Positions 1-8,869 of a stretch of DNA of 64,000 nucleotides are shown piece after piece. The translations under genes and the position numbers were made by a program. Numbering within the stretch: the stretch's first letter is position 1; each line of letters opens with the position of its first letter. The notes beneath the pieces are model-generated. The model was given only the letters and a program-made list of their open reading frames with translations. It was not told the DNA's origin and made no database searches. This DNA is from Paenibacillus pabuli (GTDB lineage: Bacteria; Bacillota; Bacilli; Paenibacillales; Paenibacillaceae): assembly GCF_039831995.1 (NCBI RefSeq), contig NZ_JBDOIO010000003.1, positions 1,612,001-1,676,000 on the forward strand. Reading direction: 5' to 3'.

Positions 1-668
1 ACTCTTCCCTTCTCGGCCATCTCTTCCTTGGTTAATTCACCCGGCACATAGTTTCCCCAACACCCGTCTTTAGTTAACTTGTCCCAGCCCATGAAATCAG
101 CAAATGTTCTATTCCTATCTGGTATTTCAGACCCCATTGGTTGTAAAACCACTTTTTCCGGGCACAACCATAAAGCGGTACACACGGACATAAAGCCGCC
201 ATGTAATTCATCTATCCCTTCAAACGCTGCTGCTTTTACCGCTACTGACCATGCATCATGTTGATGATGAGGGTGGATTACCAGGATATCTGGATATTTA
301 TAATTGATGTGCTTAATAAATGCCCCTTCCCAATAAGCACCTCCGTGCCCCGAACAGATTAGAAATTTACAAAAACCCTGTTTGGATAAATTAAAGATGA
401 TCTCTTCCAGCATGGCGGTTAGTATATTAGGGCTTACGGTTACAGTACCTTTAAAATTCGCATGTTCTTCGGATGTGTTAAAAGGAAGTGCCGGGAGCAC
501 ATAGGCATTAAGTACTTCGCCATAGGCCTTAGCATATTTTTCTGCAATTAATGTATCTAAGTGCATTGGTAAATAAGGGCCGAACTGCTCTGTTGCACCA
601 ACGGGTATAACGACGGTATCCAGGTTATGTTCAGTTAATTGTGCAGTGGTGTTCGTATAATCGAACAA
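1..668 (-). CDS. Creatininase-family protein, C-terminus off the window
   Basis: About 222 residues are visible, from a TTG start at 668 (AAAGGGGA upstream) to the window edge. The fold family is suggested by a PVGATEQ-type N-terminal motif, an LDT triplet, a SGHGGAYWE loop and an ELHGG stretch, in the order seen in creatinine amidohydrolases and MftE-like peptidases. These are metal enzymes of the amidohydrolase type. Here the usual EQHGPHLP motif reads EQFGPYLP, and the later HAGE-like motif reads HGGF, so residues that normally bind metal look replaced. It may be a diverged enzyme with another substrate or a non-catalytic relative. The family is fairly sure, the function is not. Confidence 0.7.
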   Translation of the reverse strand, partial: MFDYTNTTAQLTEHNLDTVVIPVGATEQFGPYLPMHLDTLIAEKYAKAYGEVLNAYVLPALPFNTSEEHANFKGTVTVSPNILTAMLEEIIFNLSKQGFCKFLICSGHGGAYWEGAFIKHINYKYPDILVIHPHHQHDAWSVAVKAAAFEGIDELHGGFMSVCTALWLCPEKVVLQPMGSEIPDRNRTFADFMGWDKLTKDGCWGNYVPGELTKEEMAEKGR

Positions 669-751
669 TATAAATCCCCTTTCTTTTTAATTCATTTCGT
701 TACTTCATTGTCTGTTACTCTATTACGTTCATGAAGATCCAGCTTTCACAT

Positions 752-1249
752 CTATAATTCCAATTCGTATTTAAGCTGTTTTTTGGTGTTTCCTCCAATT
801 AGTTCAACCTTTTCTTCTGTTTCTTTAAATCCACACTTCTCATAAAACCCTCTTCCTATATCATTGTCTTTAGCTACCCAGGCAAACAATTGCTTTATCG
901 GTGCTAACACTTGAATATATCTCTGAATGAAGCCTGTTCCAATTCCCAGCTTGTGATATTCTGGCCGTATATAGATTCGGATTAATTCATACTCTTCTTC
1001 ATGAACTTGAGTTGTTTGGGCAAATCCAGCGATGACGTTGTTATATTCCGCTATTAAAAACTTTCGTTTGGAACTTTGCTGGTCTCTCTCTACAGAACGA
1101 CTTAAGTTCTCAGTCGAATAAGCAACATTTAGAAAGTTATGAATGTAATCTTTGGAGTAAATGTCCCCATAAGTAAACATCCACGTATCACGAGCAATAG
1201 TTTGGATATGAGGGATATCCTCATTCGTAACAAATCGATATGTAATCAT
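752..1249 (-). CDS. GNAT family N-acetyltransferase
   Basis: A 165-aa acetyl-CoA-dependent N-acetyltransferase. The GNAT core is visible as the YIRPEYHKLGIGTGFI stretch (beta4 and the acetyl-CoA P-loop, Q/R-x-x-G-x-G/A type) followed by NDIGRGFYEKCGF. I chose the ATG at 1249 because AAGGGTGA lies just upstream and the protein then begins directly with the first strand (ITYRFVTNEDI). A longer form from 1297 would add 16 residues and also has a weak AGAGG site. It lies just after the unknown gene ending at 1301, probably in one transcript with it. The substrate cannot be read from the sequence. Confidence 0.85.
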   Translation of the reverse strand: MITYRFVTNEDIPHIQTIARDTWMFTYGDIYSKDYIHNFLNVAYSTENLSRSVERDQQSSKRKFLIAEYNNVIAGFAQTTQVHEEEYELIRIYIRPEYHKLGIGTGFIQRYIQVLAPIKQLFAWVAKDNDIGRGFYEKCGFKETEEKVELIGGNTKKQLKYELEL

Positions 1250-1300
1250 GTGGTCACCCTTCTTCCCGTTGAAATTGTAACTTACAAGGAAATTCATGAG

Positions 1301-2173
1301 TTACACTGTTTCCTCTTTTCGGTATATCTTGAACTCGTATGCCTCCCACTCCTGCCTAAGTTCGTCCCAATTCATAATTCTCCATGGATTAAAAAATAAA
1401 TTGTGGCTAATATGGTAGGATGCATGCTGGACATTTCCACCGTTGTTCATCCAAACGACAACATCGCCTATATGTAATTCTTCTGTGTTTATAATAGAAT
1501 AGTTAGCTCTCTTTAATCCTTCCAAAAATGTTTCGGGATGAACCCATTCATGGATGATCCATTCTTCTTGATTTACAGCAAATAATGTTGCAGACAAGCA
1601 ATTGCCACCTGAAAGTAAAGGAAAAGTATTCGCATACAGTCTTAAATGTGGCGGAGCCGATCCAGGCAATTCATCACATGTCCAATCATCCCATTTGGAT
1701 GCGTATTCAATTAGTAGATTTTCTTTGATCTCATAAGGGAGTGTTCGCCATATCTCCCGATGCAGCACGATATACTGCTCTTCCTGACCCTGTACTAAAT
1801 ACTCCTCCGGAAAAGAATAATTAGTGCGGAAAGGCGTAAGCGGCAAAATTAAGCCTCTGTTTAACTCAAATTGAATATGATTAATTTGCTTTTGTACATT
1901 CATAGGTAGATTGGTAAACCATTCTGAATTACTTATAACAACATATTGAACTTCACTTGATAAATTCCAGTACTCAAAACTGTTTACCAATTGAATTTGC
2001 TTATAAGAAGCGTGGTTAAAGAATTCTTTCTTAGGGATAATTAAAGTACGGCTAGGAGATTCATCTATTAACGATAAGTCCTCTTCCTTAAGAAACAGAA
2101 AATCTCTTTCTGGTACATATATCTCCAACCAATGATCAATCACTTCATTTGGTGGTTCTATCTTTATTTTCAT
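1301..2173 (-). CDS. Unknown 290-aa protein, possible Cys/His hydrolase fold
   Basis: I do not recognise this soluble 290-residue protein. It has no signal peptide or membrane segment. The C-terminal half carries a GGNCLSATLFA segment, a GDVVVW segment and then QHASYHI. A cysteine at the head of a helix followed by GDVV and a histidine recalls NlpC/P60-like papain folds, but this is inference from spacing only. The ATG at 2173 overlaps the stop of the upstream membrane protein gene (ATGA), so the two are translationally coupled. GGAGGAGA lies upstream of the start. Confidence 0.7.
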   Translation of the reverse strand: MKIKIEPPNEVIDHWLEIYVPERDFLFLKEEDLSLIDESPSRTLIIPKKEFFNHASYKQIQLVNSFEYWNLSSEVQYVVISNSEWFTNLPMNVQKQINHIQFELNRGLILPLTPFRTNYSFPEEYLVQGQEEQYIVLHREIWRTLPYEIKENLLIEYASKWDDWTCDELPGSAPPHLRLYANTFPLLSGGNCLSATLFAVNQEEWIIHEWVHPETFLEGLKRANYSIINTEELHIGDVVVWMNNGGNVQHASYHISHNLFFNPWRIMNWDELRQEWEAYEFKIYRKEETV

Positions 2174-2421
2174 TTTTCTCTCCTCCGATAACTTCCCGGA
2201 AATCCGGAAACGAGCAGCACAAATCCGATAAAAAACAGGAAGTAGACAAGCCAGCCTGATCCATTGTCATTCAGTGATACAATCTCTCTTGGATTACCAC
2301 CGGACGCATAACCTGCTTCAACAATCGCTGCAGATAGTCTTACCGAGATTCGCTCCATGGCCGCAATACCTGCACTTCCTAACATCAGCGACGCACCCAA
2401 AATCTTATTTGTATTACTCAT
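2170..2421 (-). CDS. Small membrane protein of unknown function
   Basis: An 83-residue protein with a glycine/alanine-rich N-terminal segment (LGASLMLGSAGIAAM) and one clear hydrophobic helix near the C-terminus (WLVYFLFFIGFVLLVSGF), ending in a basic tail (YRRREK). I place the start at the ATG at 2421 because AGGAGA lies 7-8 bases before it. A longer reading from 2448 would put that site inside the gene. It follows the Nudix gene closely and overlaps the next gene by ATGA, so the three genes from 2833 down to 1301 look like one operon. Confidence 0.65.
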   Translation of the reverse strand: MSNTNKILGASLMLGSAGIAAMERISVRLSAAIVEAGYASGGNPREIVSLNDNGSGWLVYFLFFIGFVLLVSGFPGSYRRREK

Positions 2422-2431
2422 GTTCATTCTC

Positions 2432-2833
2432 CTATTCTGCAAATTCAATCAAAAAGGGATGCATTGCGGCATCCAAAGCGTAATGGATTCGTTCCCGGAA
2501 ATTTCCCCAAGTAATCATTTCATCTGCCTGTTCCAATGTGAAGAAACCGACTGCCTCACTTTCATTACTGGTCGTGAGCGTGCCGCCTACAGGCTTCCCG
2601 GTGAAAATATGGTTACATACTCCTCGAGTGATATTTTGGTACACACCACAAAAATGGACCAGTTCGATATCAATCCCAGTTTCTTCTTTCACTTCCCGAA
2701 CGGCGGCTTGCCTTATTGTTTCTCCTTTTTCCACACATCCTTGCGGCATTTCCCATCCCCTTCTCCCTTTCATAAGCAAAATCTCGTTATTTTCATTAAG
2801 TACGATTACACTTGCAGAAACGATAAATTTCAT
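2432..2833 (-). CDS. Nudix hydrolase
   Basis: A 133-aa phosphohydrolase that should cleave a nucleoside diphosphate linked to another moiety. The Nudix box is complete: G-x5-E-x7-REVKEETGI starting at GCVEKGE near residue 32, with all catalytic glutamates present. The substrate is not evident. It is the first gene of a minus-strand group that continues with the small membrane protein, the unknown 290-aa protein and the GNAT. AAGGGGGG-rich sequence precedes the ATG. Confidence 0.88.
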   Translation of the reverse strand: MKFIVSASVIVLNENNEILLMKGRRGWEMPQGCVEKGETIRQAAVREVKEETGIDIELVHFCGVYQNITRGVCNHIFTGKPVGGTLTTSNESEAVGFFTLEQADEMITWGNFRERIHYALDAAMHPFLIEFAE

Positions 2834-2982
2834 AAAAATCCCCCCTTGTGTTTGATTTTCTACCGACTCTCAATTCTAAAAACACCCTTCAAATCTATAC
2901 AATCATATTTACTATTATTTTTAACAACTCACCAACTTCATCCATGATAAACCATATAATGCCATTTGCGAAGCCATCTAAT

Positions 2983-3012
2983 AAAAAAAAGGCAACCTGG
3001 TTACAGGCTGCC
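2983..3012 (-). terminator. Rho-independent terminator after the 3063 gene
   Basis: On the minus strand a GGCAGCCTG...CAGGTTGCC hairpin with one mismatch is followed by eight T residues. It lies about 50 bases after the stop of the Gfo/Idh/MocA gene at 3063 and ends the sugar-catabolism operon. Confidence 0.85.
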
Positions 3013-3062
3013 CTCTCCACATTGAAGATAACTCATGAACTATTGATTCACTTGAATAACGT

Positions 3063-4160
3063 TTACTTCGCGCCGCTGCTCCAGACAACTCTTTCACTCA
3101 TGGCTTTATGCTGGGCAATCAGGCAAAGCTCTGCCGCCTTAAATGCATGTTCCTGTGTCATAGCTGTCTCCGTCCGCTCCAGACAATCCCGGATGAGATC
3201 TCCGAAGAACGGATAGCCGACCTGTCCTTTAACACTGTAACGGTATTCACCTTCATGGTTAACCAGATAGACCTGATCTCCCACCGGCTCTCTCGCGACG
3301 TCAATATATTTCCGCAATTCAATGTACCCGTCTGTTCCCAAGATTACAGTACGCCCATCACCCCATGTCCCGAGACCGTCCGGTGTGAACCAGTCTACCC
3401 GGAAGTAACCGGATGCCCCATTGTTTCCAATGAGAGACGCTTCGCCGAAGTCCTCCAGTTCAGGGAATTGTGGATGATGGAAGTTATGCACCCGGCTGAA
3501 TGCCACTTCCGCATCCGTGCATGAGGCGAACGTGAGGAACTGTTCAATCTGATGACTTCCAATGTCACAGAGGATACCGCCATATTTATCATGTTGGAAA
3601 AACCACTCTGGCCGTCCTGGAGCATTCAATCGATGCGGTCCTGTTCCCATCACCTGCACAACCTTACCGATGGCTCCTTGCTCAATCAGCTGCCCGGCAT
3701 AGATTGCACTTTCGACATGCAGGCGCTCACTATAATAAACCATGTATTTCTTCCCGGTCCGTTTAACTTCTTCCCTTGCCTTAGATAATTGGTCCAATGT
3801 GGTGAATGGGGCTTTGTCCGTAAAATAATCCTTGCCTGACGCCAAAACCCTCATGCCTAGTGGCGCACGTTCCGAAGTAATGGCTGCTCCGGCCACTAAC
3901 TGCACCTGATCATCTGCCAGCACTTGTTCTTCCGAAGCTGCGGCCTGTGCCTGTGGAAACTGTTTGCGAAAGGCCTCCACCTTGGCAGGATCCGGATCAT
4001 ATACCCATTTGAGCGTTGCCCCTGCCTCCACCAAACCTCCAACCATACCATAAATGTGCCCATGATCAAGTGCTACAGCAGCAATGGTGAACTCACCCGG
4101 ACCGCATGCAACCTCTTTTTTCACACTTTTGGGCGCATAAAACATTCCATCTTTAGCCAC
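3063..4160 (-). CDS. Gfo/Idh/MocA family oxidoreductase
   Basis: A 365-aa NAD(P)-dependent dehydrogenase of the glucose-fructose oxidoreductase / inositol dehydrogenase family. The N-terminal Rossmann strand is atypical (TIAAVALDHGHIYGM instead of GxGxxG). EKxP-like DKAPF lies near residue 135 and DIGSHQIEQFL, the family's catalytic-domain motif, near 218. The start is GTG at 4160 after AAAAGGTGGAG. It is the last gene of an operon with another family member and a TIM-barrel isomerase, so it probably acts on a keto or inosose-type sugar derivative. The substrate is unknown. Confidence 0.88.
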   Translation of the reverse strand: MAKDGMFYAPKSVKKEVACGPGEFTIAAVALDHGHIYGMVGGLVEAGATLKWVYDPDPAKVEAFRKQFPQAQAAASEEQVLADDQVQLVAGAAITSERAPLGMRVLASGKDYFTDKAPFTTLDQLSKAREEVKRTGKKYMVYYSERLHVESAIYAGQLIEQGAIGKVVQVMGTGPHRLNAPGRPEWFFQHDKYGGILCDIGSHQIEQFLTFASCTDAEVAFSRVHNFHHPQFPELEDFGEASLIGNNGASGYFRVDWFTPDGLGTWGDGRTVILGTDGYIELRKYIDVAREPVGDQVYLVNHEGEYRYSVKGQVGYPFFGDLIRDCLERTETAMTQEHAFKAAELCLIAQHKAMSERVVWSSGAK

Positions 4161-4211
4161 GTCATCTCCACCTTTTCATTGGTTTCAAGTACAACGATTG
4201 ATATAACAGGC

Positions 4212-5384
4212 CTACTTAAATGTTTGCGTCAGATCCGCAGGCTGGCTGCTGCTGTAATTTTTGTCCTTCGTGGTGTTCGAACCGGCAATTCGTTCCTGCA
4301 AATGTTCATAAAACAACTCTTCATCAATGGGCAGGTCAACCCAATTGTCCGTCCAGGTCGAGAGCAGCATCGCATTGGACAACGTTAAGCCATGTATACC
4401 TTCTTCTCCTGGAGCAATGAGCGTGGCACCGGTTCGGATCGCATCAATCCAGTTACGAATCAGTCCCGGGTGACCGGATTCGGTACCCGTAATGGGAACT
4501 TCACACTTCCAGCATTCTGGCTGCCCGAAACCTCCGGTAAAGCGTTTATTGAATTCAGGCTCGGATTCCCGAAGCCGCCAGAATGTCAGCTGACCATCTT
4601 CGATCACAATTTTACCGCGGTCTCCGTTGACCTCGAATCGGTTGGTACCTGGAGCTTCACCCGTAGTCGTTACAAATACGCCTGTCGCTCCGTTTGCGTA
4701 CTCCACATATGCTGTCACATCGTCTTCCACTTCAATATTCCGGTACTTGCCGAACGAACAGAATGCACGCATTCGCACAGGCATCATGCCGATAGTCCAC
4801 TGCCACAAGTCCAACTGGTGAGGATCCTGATTAATCAGTACACCGCCTCCTTCACCTGCCCAGGTTGCCCGCCAGCCGCCTGAGTCATAATAGCTCTGGG
4901 ATCGGTACCAATTTGTGATAATCCAGTTCGTGCGACGTACTTCGCCGAGTTCTCCCGAAGCAATAAGATCTTTCAATTTGATATACAGAGGATTCGTCCG
5001 CTGATTGTACATCATTGAAAATACTTTGCCGCTGGCTGCAGCAGCTTCATTCATCTTGCGTACCTGTTTGGTGTATACACCGGCCGGTTTTTCGATCATG
5101 ACATGCAGACCATGCTGAAAAGCCTGAATGGCCTGGTCGGGGTGATCATAATGAGGCGTTGCAATAATGACCGCATCAATTGTTCCGGATGCCATCATCT
5201 GCTCCGCATCCTGCCAGTAGATGACCGAAGCAGGAAGGTTGCTGGCTACCCAGCTCTCCATTTCCTTTCGGACATCACATACGGCGACCAACTCCGCACC
5301 AGGCACATCTCCGGCAATCAGGGTTCTGGCATGTGCCGCACCCATGTTTCCAATGCCGATTACGGCTACTCGAATCAAACTCAT
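4212..5384 (-). CDS. Gfo/Idh/MocA family oxidoreductase
   Basis: A 390-aa dehydrogenase with a canonical Rossmann motif (VAVIGIGNMGAAHA, residues 6-19), EKPAG near 98 and a GGGVLINQDPHQLDL segment near 190 that carries the catalytic His/Asp region. The ATG at 5384 overlaps the TGA of the upstream isomerase gene, and GAGGAGG precedes it. Together with the neighbouring isomerase and second dehydrogenase it forms a small sugar or polyol catabolic set. Two family members side by side often carry out successive oxidation and reduction on the same ring; that is inference here. Confidence 0.9.
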   Translation of the reverse strand: MSLIRVAVIGIGNMGAAHARTLIAGDVPGAELVAVCDVRKEMESWVASNLPASVIYWQDAEQMMASGTIDAVIIATPHYDHPDQAIQAFQHGLHVMIEKPAGVYTKQVRKMNEAAAASGKVFSMMYNQRTNPLYIKLKDLIASGELGEVRRTNWIITNWYRSQSYYDSGGWRATWAGEGGGVLINQDPHQLDLWQWTIGMMPVRMRAFCSFGKYRNIEVEDDVTAYVEYANGATGVFVTTTGEAPGTNRFEVNGDRGKIVIEDGQLTFWRLRESEPEFNKRFTGGFGQPECWKCEVPITGTESGHPGLIRNWIDAIRTGATLIAPGEEGIHGLTLSNAMLLSTWTDNWVDLPIDEELFYEHLQERIAGSNTTKDKNYSSSQPADLTQTFK

Positions 5385-6271
5385 ACCTGTACCTCCTCTT
5401 CCAGACGACGCTCGATTTCGCCGAATACCTCCGCAAAATGCTGCAGCATCGCTTGGGAATTAAACTCTCCGCTGAAGTCCTCAATGCCGTAGTATCCGTC
5501 ATACCCCACTGATTTCAGGTCACGAAATACTTGCATCCAATCCACAATGCCTTCTGTCAGCGGTGACCAATGACATCTCCACTTCGCTGATACGGAATTC
5601 CCCGTATTGCCTCCGTGTTGTTCCTCCTTGGACCAAGCCGCATTCTTCACATGTACGTGGGCAAGGTAAGGACCCAATAGTTCCAGCCCCATACGATAAT
5701 TTTCATATCCTTCATGCACCATGTTGCCCGGATCATACAACACACCCACATGCTGGGCATCCAGGGACTGCACCAGACGATAGGCCAGTGAAGCGGTTGG
5801 CGCGATCGTCTGGTGATGCGTCTCTACCACAGCTTTGACGTTATACTGCTGAGCCATCTCCTGCACTTCGGATAAATATCGAACGGCTTGGCTGTACAGC
5901 TCCGGATAACGGGTTTTACGATCATATCCCGGCACGCCAACACGCATCATGGACGCACCCAATTCGGCTGCTGCCTGGAACGCCTGCTCTGTGGCTTGAA
6001 GATCCCCGCAGCTCAGATACGGTACCAATGCAATGGAACGTCGTCCATGTTTTGCAGTCGCTTCACGAAAATCAGGAACCTGTTCCTCCCATTTTGCCGG
6101 ATCAATCGAACTCCGATTATGTCTCCAAAAAGATGGTTCTTCAGCACGTGCATCTTCCGGTATTCCGCGGAATCTCCACTCAATTCCTTCAATACCTGCT
6201 GATGCTGCCGCAGCAGTCAGTTCTTCTGCGTTCAGGTCAGGCGTCGCCACAGTGAATACGGATAGTTTCAT
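5381..6271 (-). CDS. Sugar phosphate isomerase/epimerase (xylose-isomerase-like TIM barrel)
   Basis: A 296-aa AP-endonuclease-2-like TIM-barrel protein. Family features are the N-terminal KLSVFTV strand, VVETHHQT (metal-binding Glu and His), YDPGNM, HVHVKNA and GYDGYYGIEDF near the end, which together supply the divalent-metal site. I start at the ATG at 6271 because AAGGAG lies 9 bases upstream; the upstream in-frame start at 6298 has no site. First gene of the three-gene operon, it should isomerise a sugar or inositol derivative before or after the two dehydrogenases. A cre box overlaps its leader. Confidence 0.88.
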   Translation of the reverse strand: MKLSVFTVATPDLNAEELTAAAASAGIEGIEWRFRGIPEDARAEEPSFWRHNRSSIDPAKWEEQVPDFREATAKHGRRSIALVPYLSCGDLQATEQAFQAAAELGASMMRVGVPGYDRKTRYPELYSQAVRYLSEVQEMAQQYNVKAVVETHHQTIAPTASLAYRLVQSLDAQHVGVLYDPGNMVHEGYENYRMGLELLGPYLAHVHVKNAAWSKEEQHGGNTGNSVSAKWRCHWSPLTEGIVDWMQVFRDLKSVGYDGYYGIEDFSGEFNSQAMLQHFAEVFGEIERRLEEEVQV

Positions 6272-6286
6272 CTTCGTCATCTCCTT

Positions 6287-6301
6287 ATGTAAACGCATTC
6301 A
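6287..6301. promoter_or_regulatory. Catabolite-responsive element (cre) before the sugar operon
   Basis: ATGTAAACGCATTCA fits the CcpA consensus WTGNAANCGNWNNCW at every fixed position. It lies 16 bases before the isomerase start, within the leader or promoter. Known role: CcpA bound to HPr-Ser-P represses here when a preferred sugar is present. It could also be the site of another LacI-family repressor. Confidence 0.65.
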
Positions 6302-6536
6302 ATTTTATTGGATAAACGAATTGTATCATTCCAGCGTTGACACAAATAGTGTTCTGCTCCAACAGATGAATAAGAGATAAACGTGAGGCAATATTCCCCA
6401 TTCAGGGATAACTGTAACTCGGCTCCGATGGATGTTACCATACTATTTCAGGTACATCCATACACAAAAAAACATCCCTGTTCAGATGTTCATTCTGAAT
6501 GGGATGCAATGGTTAGTTCATTAGTTCCGCCGTTTT

Positions 6537-7034
6537 CTATTTTCGATCAAAAAACACATGCTCAGCATGCAATTTTCCTTGACGGGTCGTCATGATTCCA
6601 AACGAATACTGCGGCTGACGACGCCGATCCGTCGGTGAACCCGGATTGAATACCAGCACATCATTGACGGTATGCATCAAGGGGATGTGCGAGTGACCAA
6701 ATATAATGGCATCTACCTGCTGACCGGCAAATGTATGAATGGCGTTCTGTTCAGTCGTTTTCGATCCCTGATGGCCATGCACCAGACCTAGACGCAAACC
6801 GTCCGCCTCCACGATGCGGGAAAACCCCAGCCTTTTTCCGATTTCAGGCGGATCCGTATTACCTGCTACTCCCTCAACGAGGGCATACTCGCTCAGCAGC
6901 TTGTATACACTCCAATCCGACCAGTCGCCTGCATGCAAAATGAGGTCAGCCTCCGGCAGGACTTGGAGTAGCGGTTCTGGCAGCTGCTTTGCTCTTTTGG
7001 GCAAATGTGTATCCGAGATCACGATCATTTTCAT
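6537..7034 (-). CDS. Metallophosphoesterase, YfcE/YsnB type
   Basis: A 165-aa calcineurin-like phosphodiesterase. The metal motifs appear in order: VISDTHLP (residues 4-11), HAGDWSD near 40, GNTD near 66, HGHQG near 92 and FGHSHIP near 116. The length and lack of extra domains fit the YfcE/YsnB group. I start at the ATG at 7034, which has AAGGAAGGTG upstream and begins right at the first strand; the longer form from 7064 has no site. Physiological substrate unknown. Confidence 0.88.
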   Translation of the reverse strand: MKMIVISDTHLPKRAKQLPEPLLQVLPEADLILHAGDWSDWSVYKLLSEYALVEGVAGNTDPPEIGKRLGFSRIVEADGLRLGLVHGHQGSKTTEQNAIHTFAGQQVDAIIFGHSHIPLMHTVNDVLVFNPGSPTDRRRQPQYSFGIMTTRQGKLHAEHVFFDRK

Positions 7035-7068
7035 ATCCAAGCACACCTTCCTTGGTTCAGACAATAAC

Positions 7069-7503
7069 CTACTCTACAGACGGAGGCACAGTCTCCATCT
7101 GTGAGCAGGAACGTTCCATATCTTCAAGCGTAATGGATGCGAAGAACTGTTCGACTTTTGCCTCTGCCACCTGATACAGATTCGTCAGCAGACTGTCTAT
7201 GTGAAGACCAACATCACAATTGGGATTGCAATTACCATGAATCGGAAATAGCGGACCTTCGTCCTTGGCAGCCTGATAGATCATGGCCAAAGTAATTTCA
7301 CTAGCCGGCTTGGCGAGATAAAAACCTCTCATTCCGGGAGACGAATCGACGAGACCTGCCTTTTTCAGCCCGCCCAAAATACGTCTGACGACAACAGGGT
7401 TGGTGTTGACGCTTCCTGCAATCATTGCGGAAGTGATTCGTTCAGGCGCGCTGAAGGACAACAATAACAAACAATGCACACTGACCGAAAAATGTGTACT
7501 CAT
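7069..7503 (-). CDS. Rrf2 family transcriptional regulator
   Basis: A 144-aa winged-helix regulator. The N-terminal helix-turn-helix (ITSAMIAGSVNTNPVVVRRILGGLKKAGLV) is typical of Rrf2/YwnA proteins. It has a short cluster CNPNC near residue 93, where iron-sulfur members carry three cysteines, plus a later Cys near 130. Whether it binds a cluster or senses thiol or redox stress is open. AAAGGTGG precedes the ATG. It lies 35 bases before the phosphoesterase start, so the two may share a transcript. Confidence 0.85.
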   Translation of the reverse strand: MSTHFSVSVHCLLLLSFSAPERITSAMIAGSVNTNPVVVRRILGGLKKAGLVDSSPGMRGFYLAKPASEITLAMIYQAAKDEGPLFPIHGNCNPNCDVGLHIDSLLTNLYQVAEAKVEQFFASITLEDMERSCSQMETVPPSVE

Positions 7504-7544
7504 GATTAACCACCTTTAACTTAATATAATCCTGGTGCTTCAAT

Positions 7545-7922
7545 CTATTCAGGGAACAGACTCTGTTCCGGGCGTGCCTTGATTTTCAGCTGCCGCACGC
7601 TGTATTCCAGCTGCTTCACAATATCATCAAGCTGTTTGCGATCGATTTTCGTCGGATCATCCACCGGTTTCGCCGTCGACTTAAGATCCCGAATGGTGAG
7701 CTGCTGCTCCTGCCATTTGTCCATCAGATCAGCAATATTGGCATAAAAGCGTTCGTAATCCTTGATGACCAGGTCAAGATATGCATCGACTTCATCAGGG
7801 TCATAACCACGGAGCTTATAATTGAATTGTTTTTCATGAATTGATAAGGCATCGAGCTGTACGCCCAGTTGTTTAAACAATTGTCTCTGTTTATCCAATC
7901 TTCGTTTCATATGTTCATCCAT
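7545..7922 (-). CDS. DivIVA-domain protein
   Basis: A 125-aa coiled-coil protein with a DivIVA N-terminal motif (FNYKLRGYDPDEVDAYLD, about residues 33-50) that in this family mediates membrane curvature binding or docking of division and envelope proteins. The rest is heptad-rich (VIKDYERFYANIADLMDKWQ, then a C-terminal helix), so it should dimerise. Start at 7922, where TGGAGGTT lies 7 bases upstream; the reading from 8000 would add 26 residues with no site. Much shorter than true DivIVA, so closer to GpsB-like or YpsB-like relatives in size, but assignment to either is not secure. Confidence 0.75.
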   Translation of the reverse strand: MDEHMKRRLDKQRQLFKQLGVQLDALSIHEKQFNYKLRGYDPDEVDAYLDLVIKDYERFYANIADLMDKWQEQQLTIRDLKSTAKPVDDPTKIDRKQLDDIVKQLEYSVRQLKIKARPEQSLFPE

Positions 7923-8174
7923 CTTGACAACCTCCATTATAAGAAAAACGTCTATCGACGTATGTTCAAAAGCAGCCGGGATCGATTCCTCAAGGAGCAC
8001 GGTTCAATACGACTTCGCGGGGAAATCGCGGCAGTTTCTCTCTCTATTTTTTATAACACATTATCGGCCAGATATAAAATCAAACGCCTCTTCATTCATA
8101 CAAAATGATTGTTTCCCGCCAAAATCGGGTAAGGACAGACTACACACCCCAATGCGGGAAAGGAGCATGTCGTT

Positions 8175-8741
8175 ATGAGTACATTAACCAAAGATCAACT
8201 TCAGGAACTCAAGAGCGCCTTACTGGAACAACGCGATAATCTGCAGCGTCATTTTGAATCCAGCATGGAAGACGGAGCACCAACAGAGTCCCTTAAGGAT
8301 TCTACAGGCGAGTTGTCATCTTACGATAACCACCCGGCTGATGCGGGGACGGAGACGTTTGAACGCAGCCGCGATCTGGCAATAGACGATACATTAACGG
8401 ATGAGTTTAACCAGGTGAACGATGCCCTGGAGCGAATGGAAAAAGGAACCTACGGAACATGTGTCACTTGTGGACAGGATATTCCGTTTGAAAGGCTTCA
8501 GGCCATTCCCTACACTGCCTACTGTATCGACGATACACCTAATCGGGAGCTCAGCAATGATCGCCCTGTAGAAGAACAGGTTATGACCATGCCTCCGAGT
8601 GGTGCCGGAGAGGTCAGACAGCGGAATGCCGGCAAGTTCGATCATGCTGAAGCCTGGGAAGCTGTCGAAGATTATGGCACATCCAATTCGCCAGCTACGG
8701 CAGCCAAACGCGAAGTTCGAGATTACGAGGAGAACATGTAG
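8175..8741 (+). CDS. TraR/DksA C4-type zinc-finger protein, YteA/YocK-like
   Basis: A 188-aa protein with an N-terminal helical hairpin (STLTKDQLQELKSALLEQ) and a central DksA-like segment, YGTCVTCGQDIPFERL, near residue 96. The second half of the finger reads YCIDD, so the fourth cysteine is replaced by aspartate. The family in Bacillus (YteA, YocK) includes general-stress and sporulation-linked members of uncertain function. Sequences AGELSSYDNHPAD and TMPPSG are conserved-looking. AAAGGAGCATG precedes the start. A terminator follows at 8814. Confidence 0.82.
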   Translation: MSTLTKDQLQELKSALLEQRDNLQRHFESSMEDGAPTESLKDSTGELSSYDNHPADAGTETFERSRDLAIDDTLTDEFNQVNDALERMEKGTYGTCVTCGQDIPFERLQAIPYTAYCIDDTPNRELSNDRPVEEQVMTMPPSGAGEVRQRNAGKFDHAEAWEAVEDYGTSNSPATAAKREVRDYEENM

Positions 8742-8813
8742 TTCTGACGCTGATTGCCCCCTTCCCATTTAAGGTAAGGTTAGGTCAGTCACCATCGGTC
8801 TTCATCACACATC

Positions 8814-8843
8814 AAAAAGCCGCCTTCAGGCGGCCTTTTCTTT
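8814..8843. terminator. Bidirectional terminator between convergent genes
   Basis: GCCGCC-TTCA-GGCGGC with A residues on the left and T residues on the right. It can end transcription of both the 8175 gene (plus) and the 8870 gene (minus). Confidence 0.9.
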
Positions 8844-8869
8844 GTGTCGCACGGGTCTACCTAGATCGA

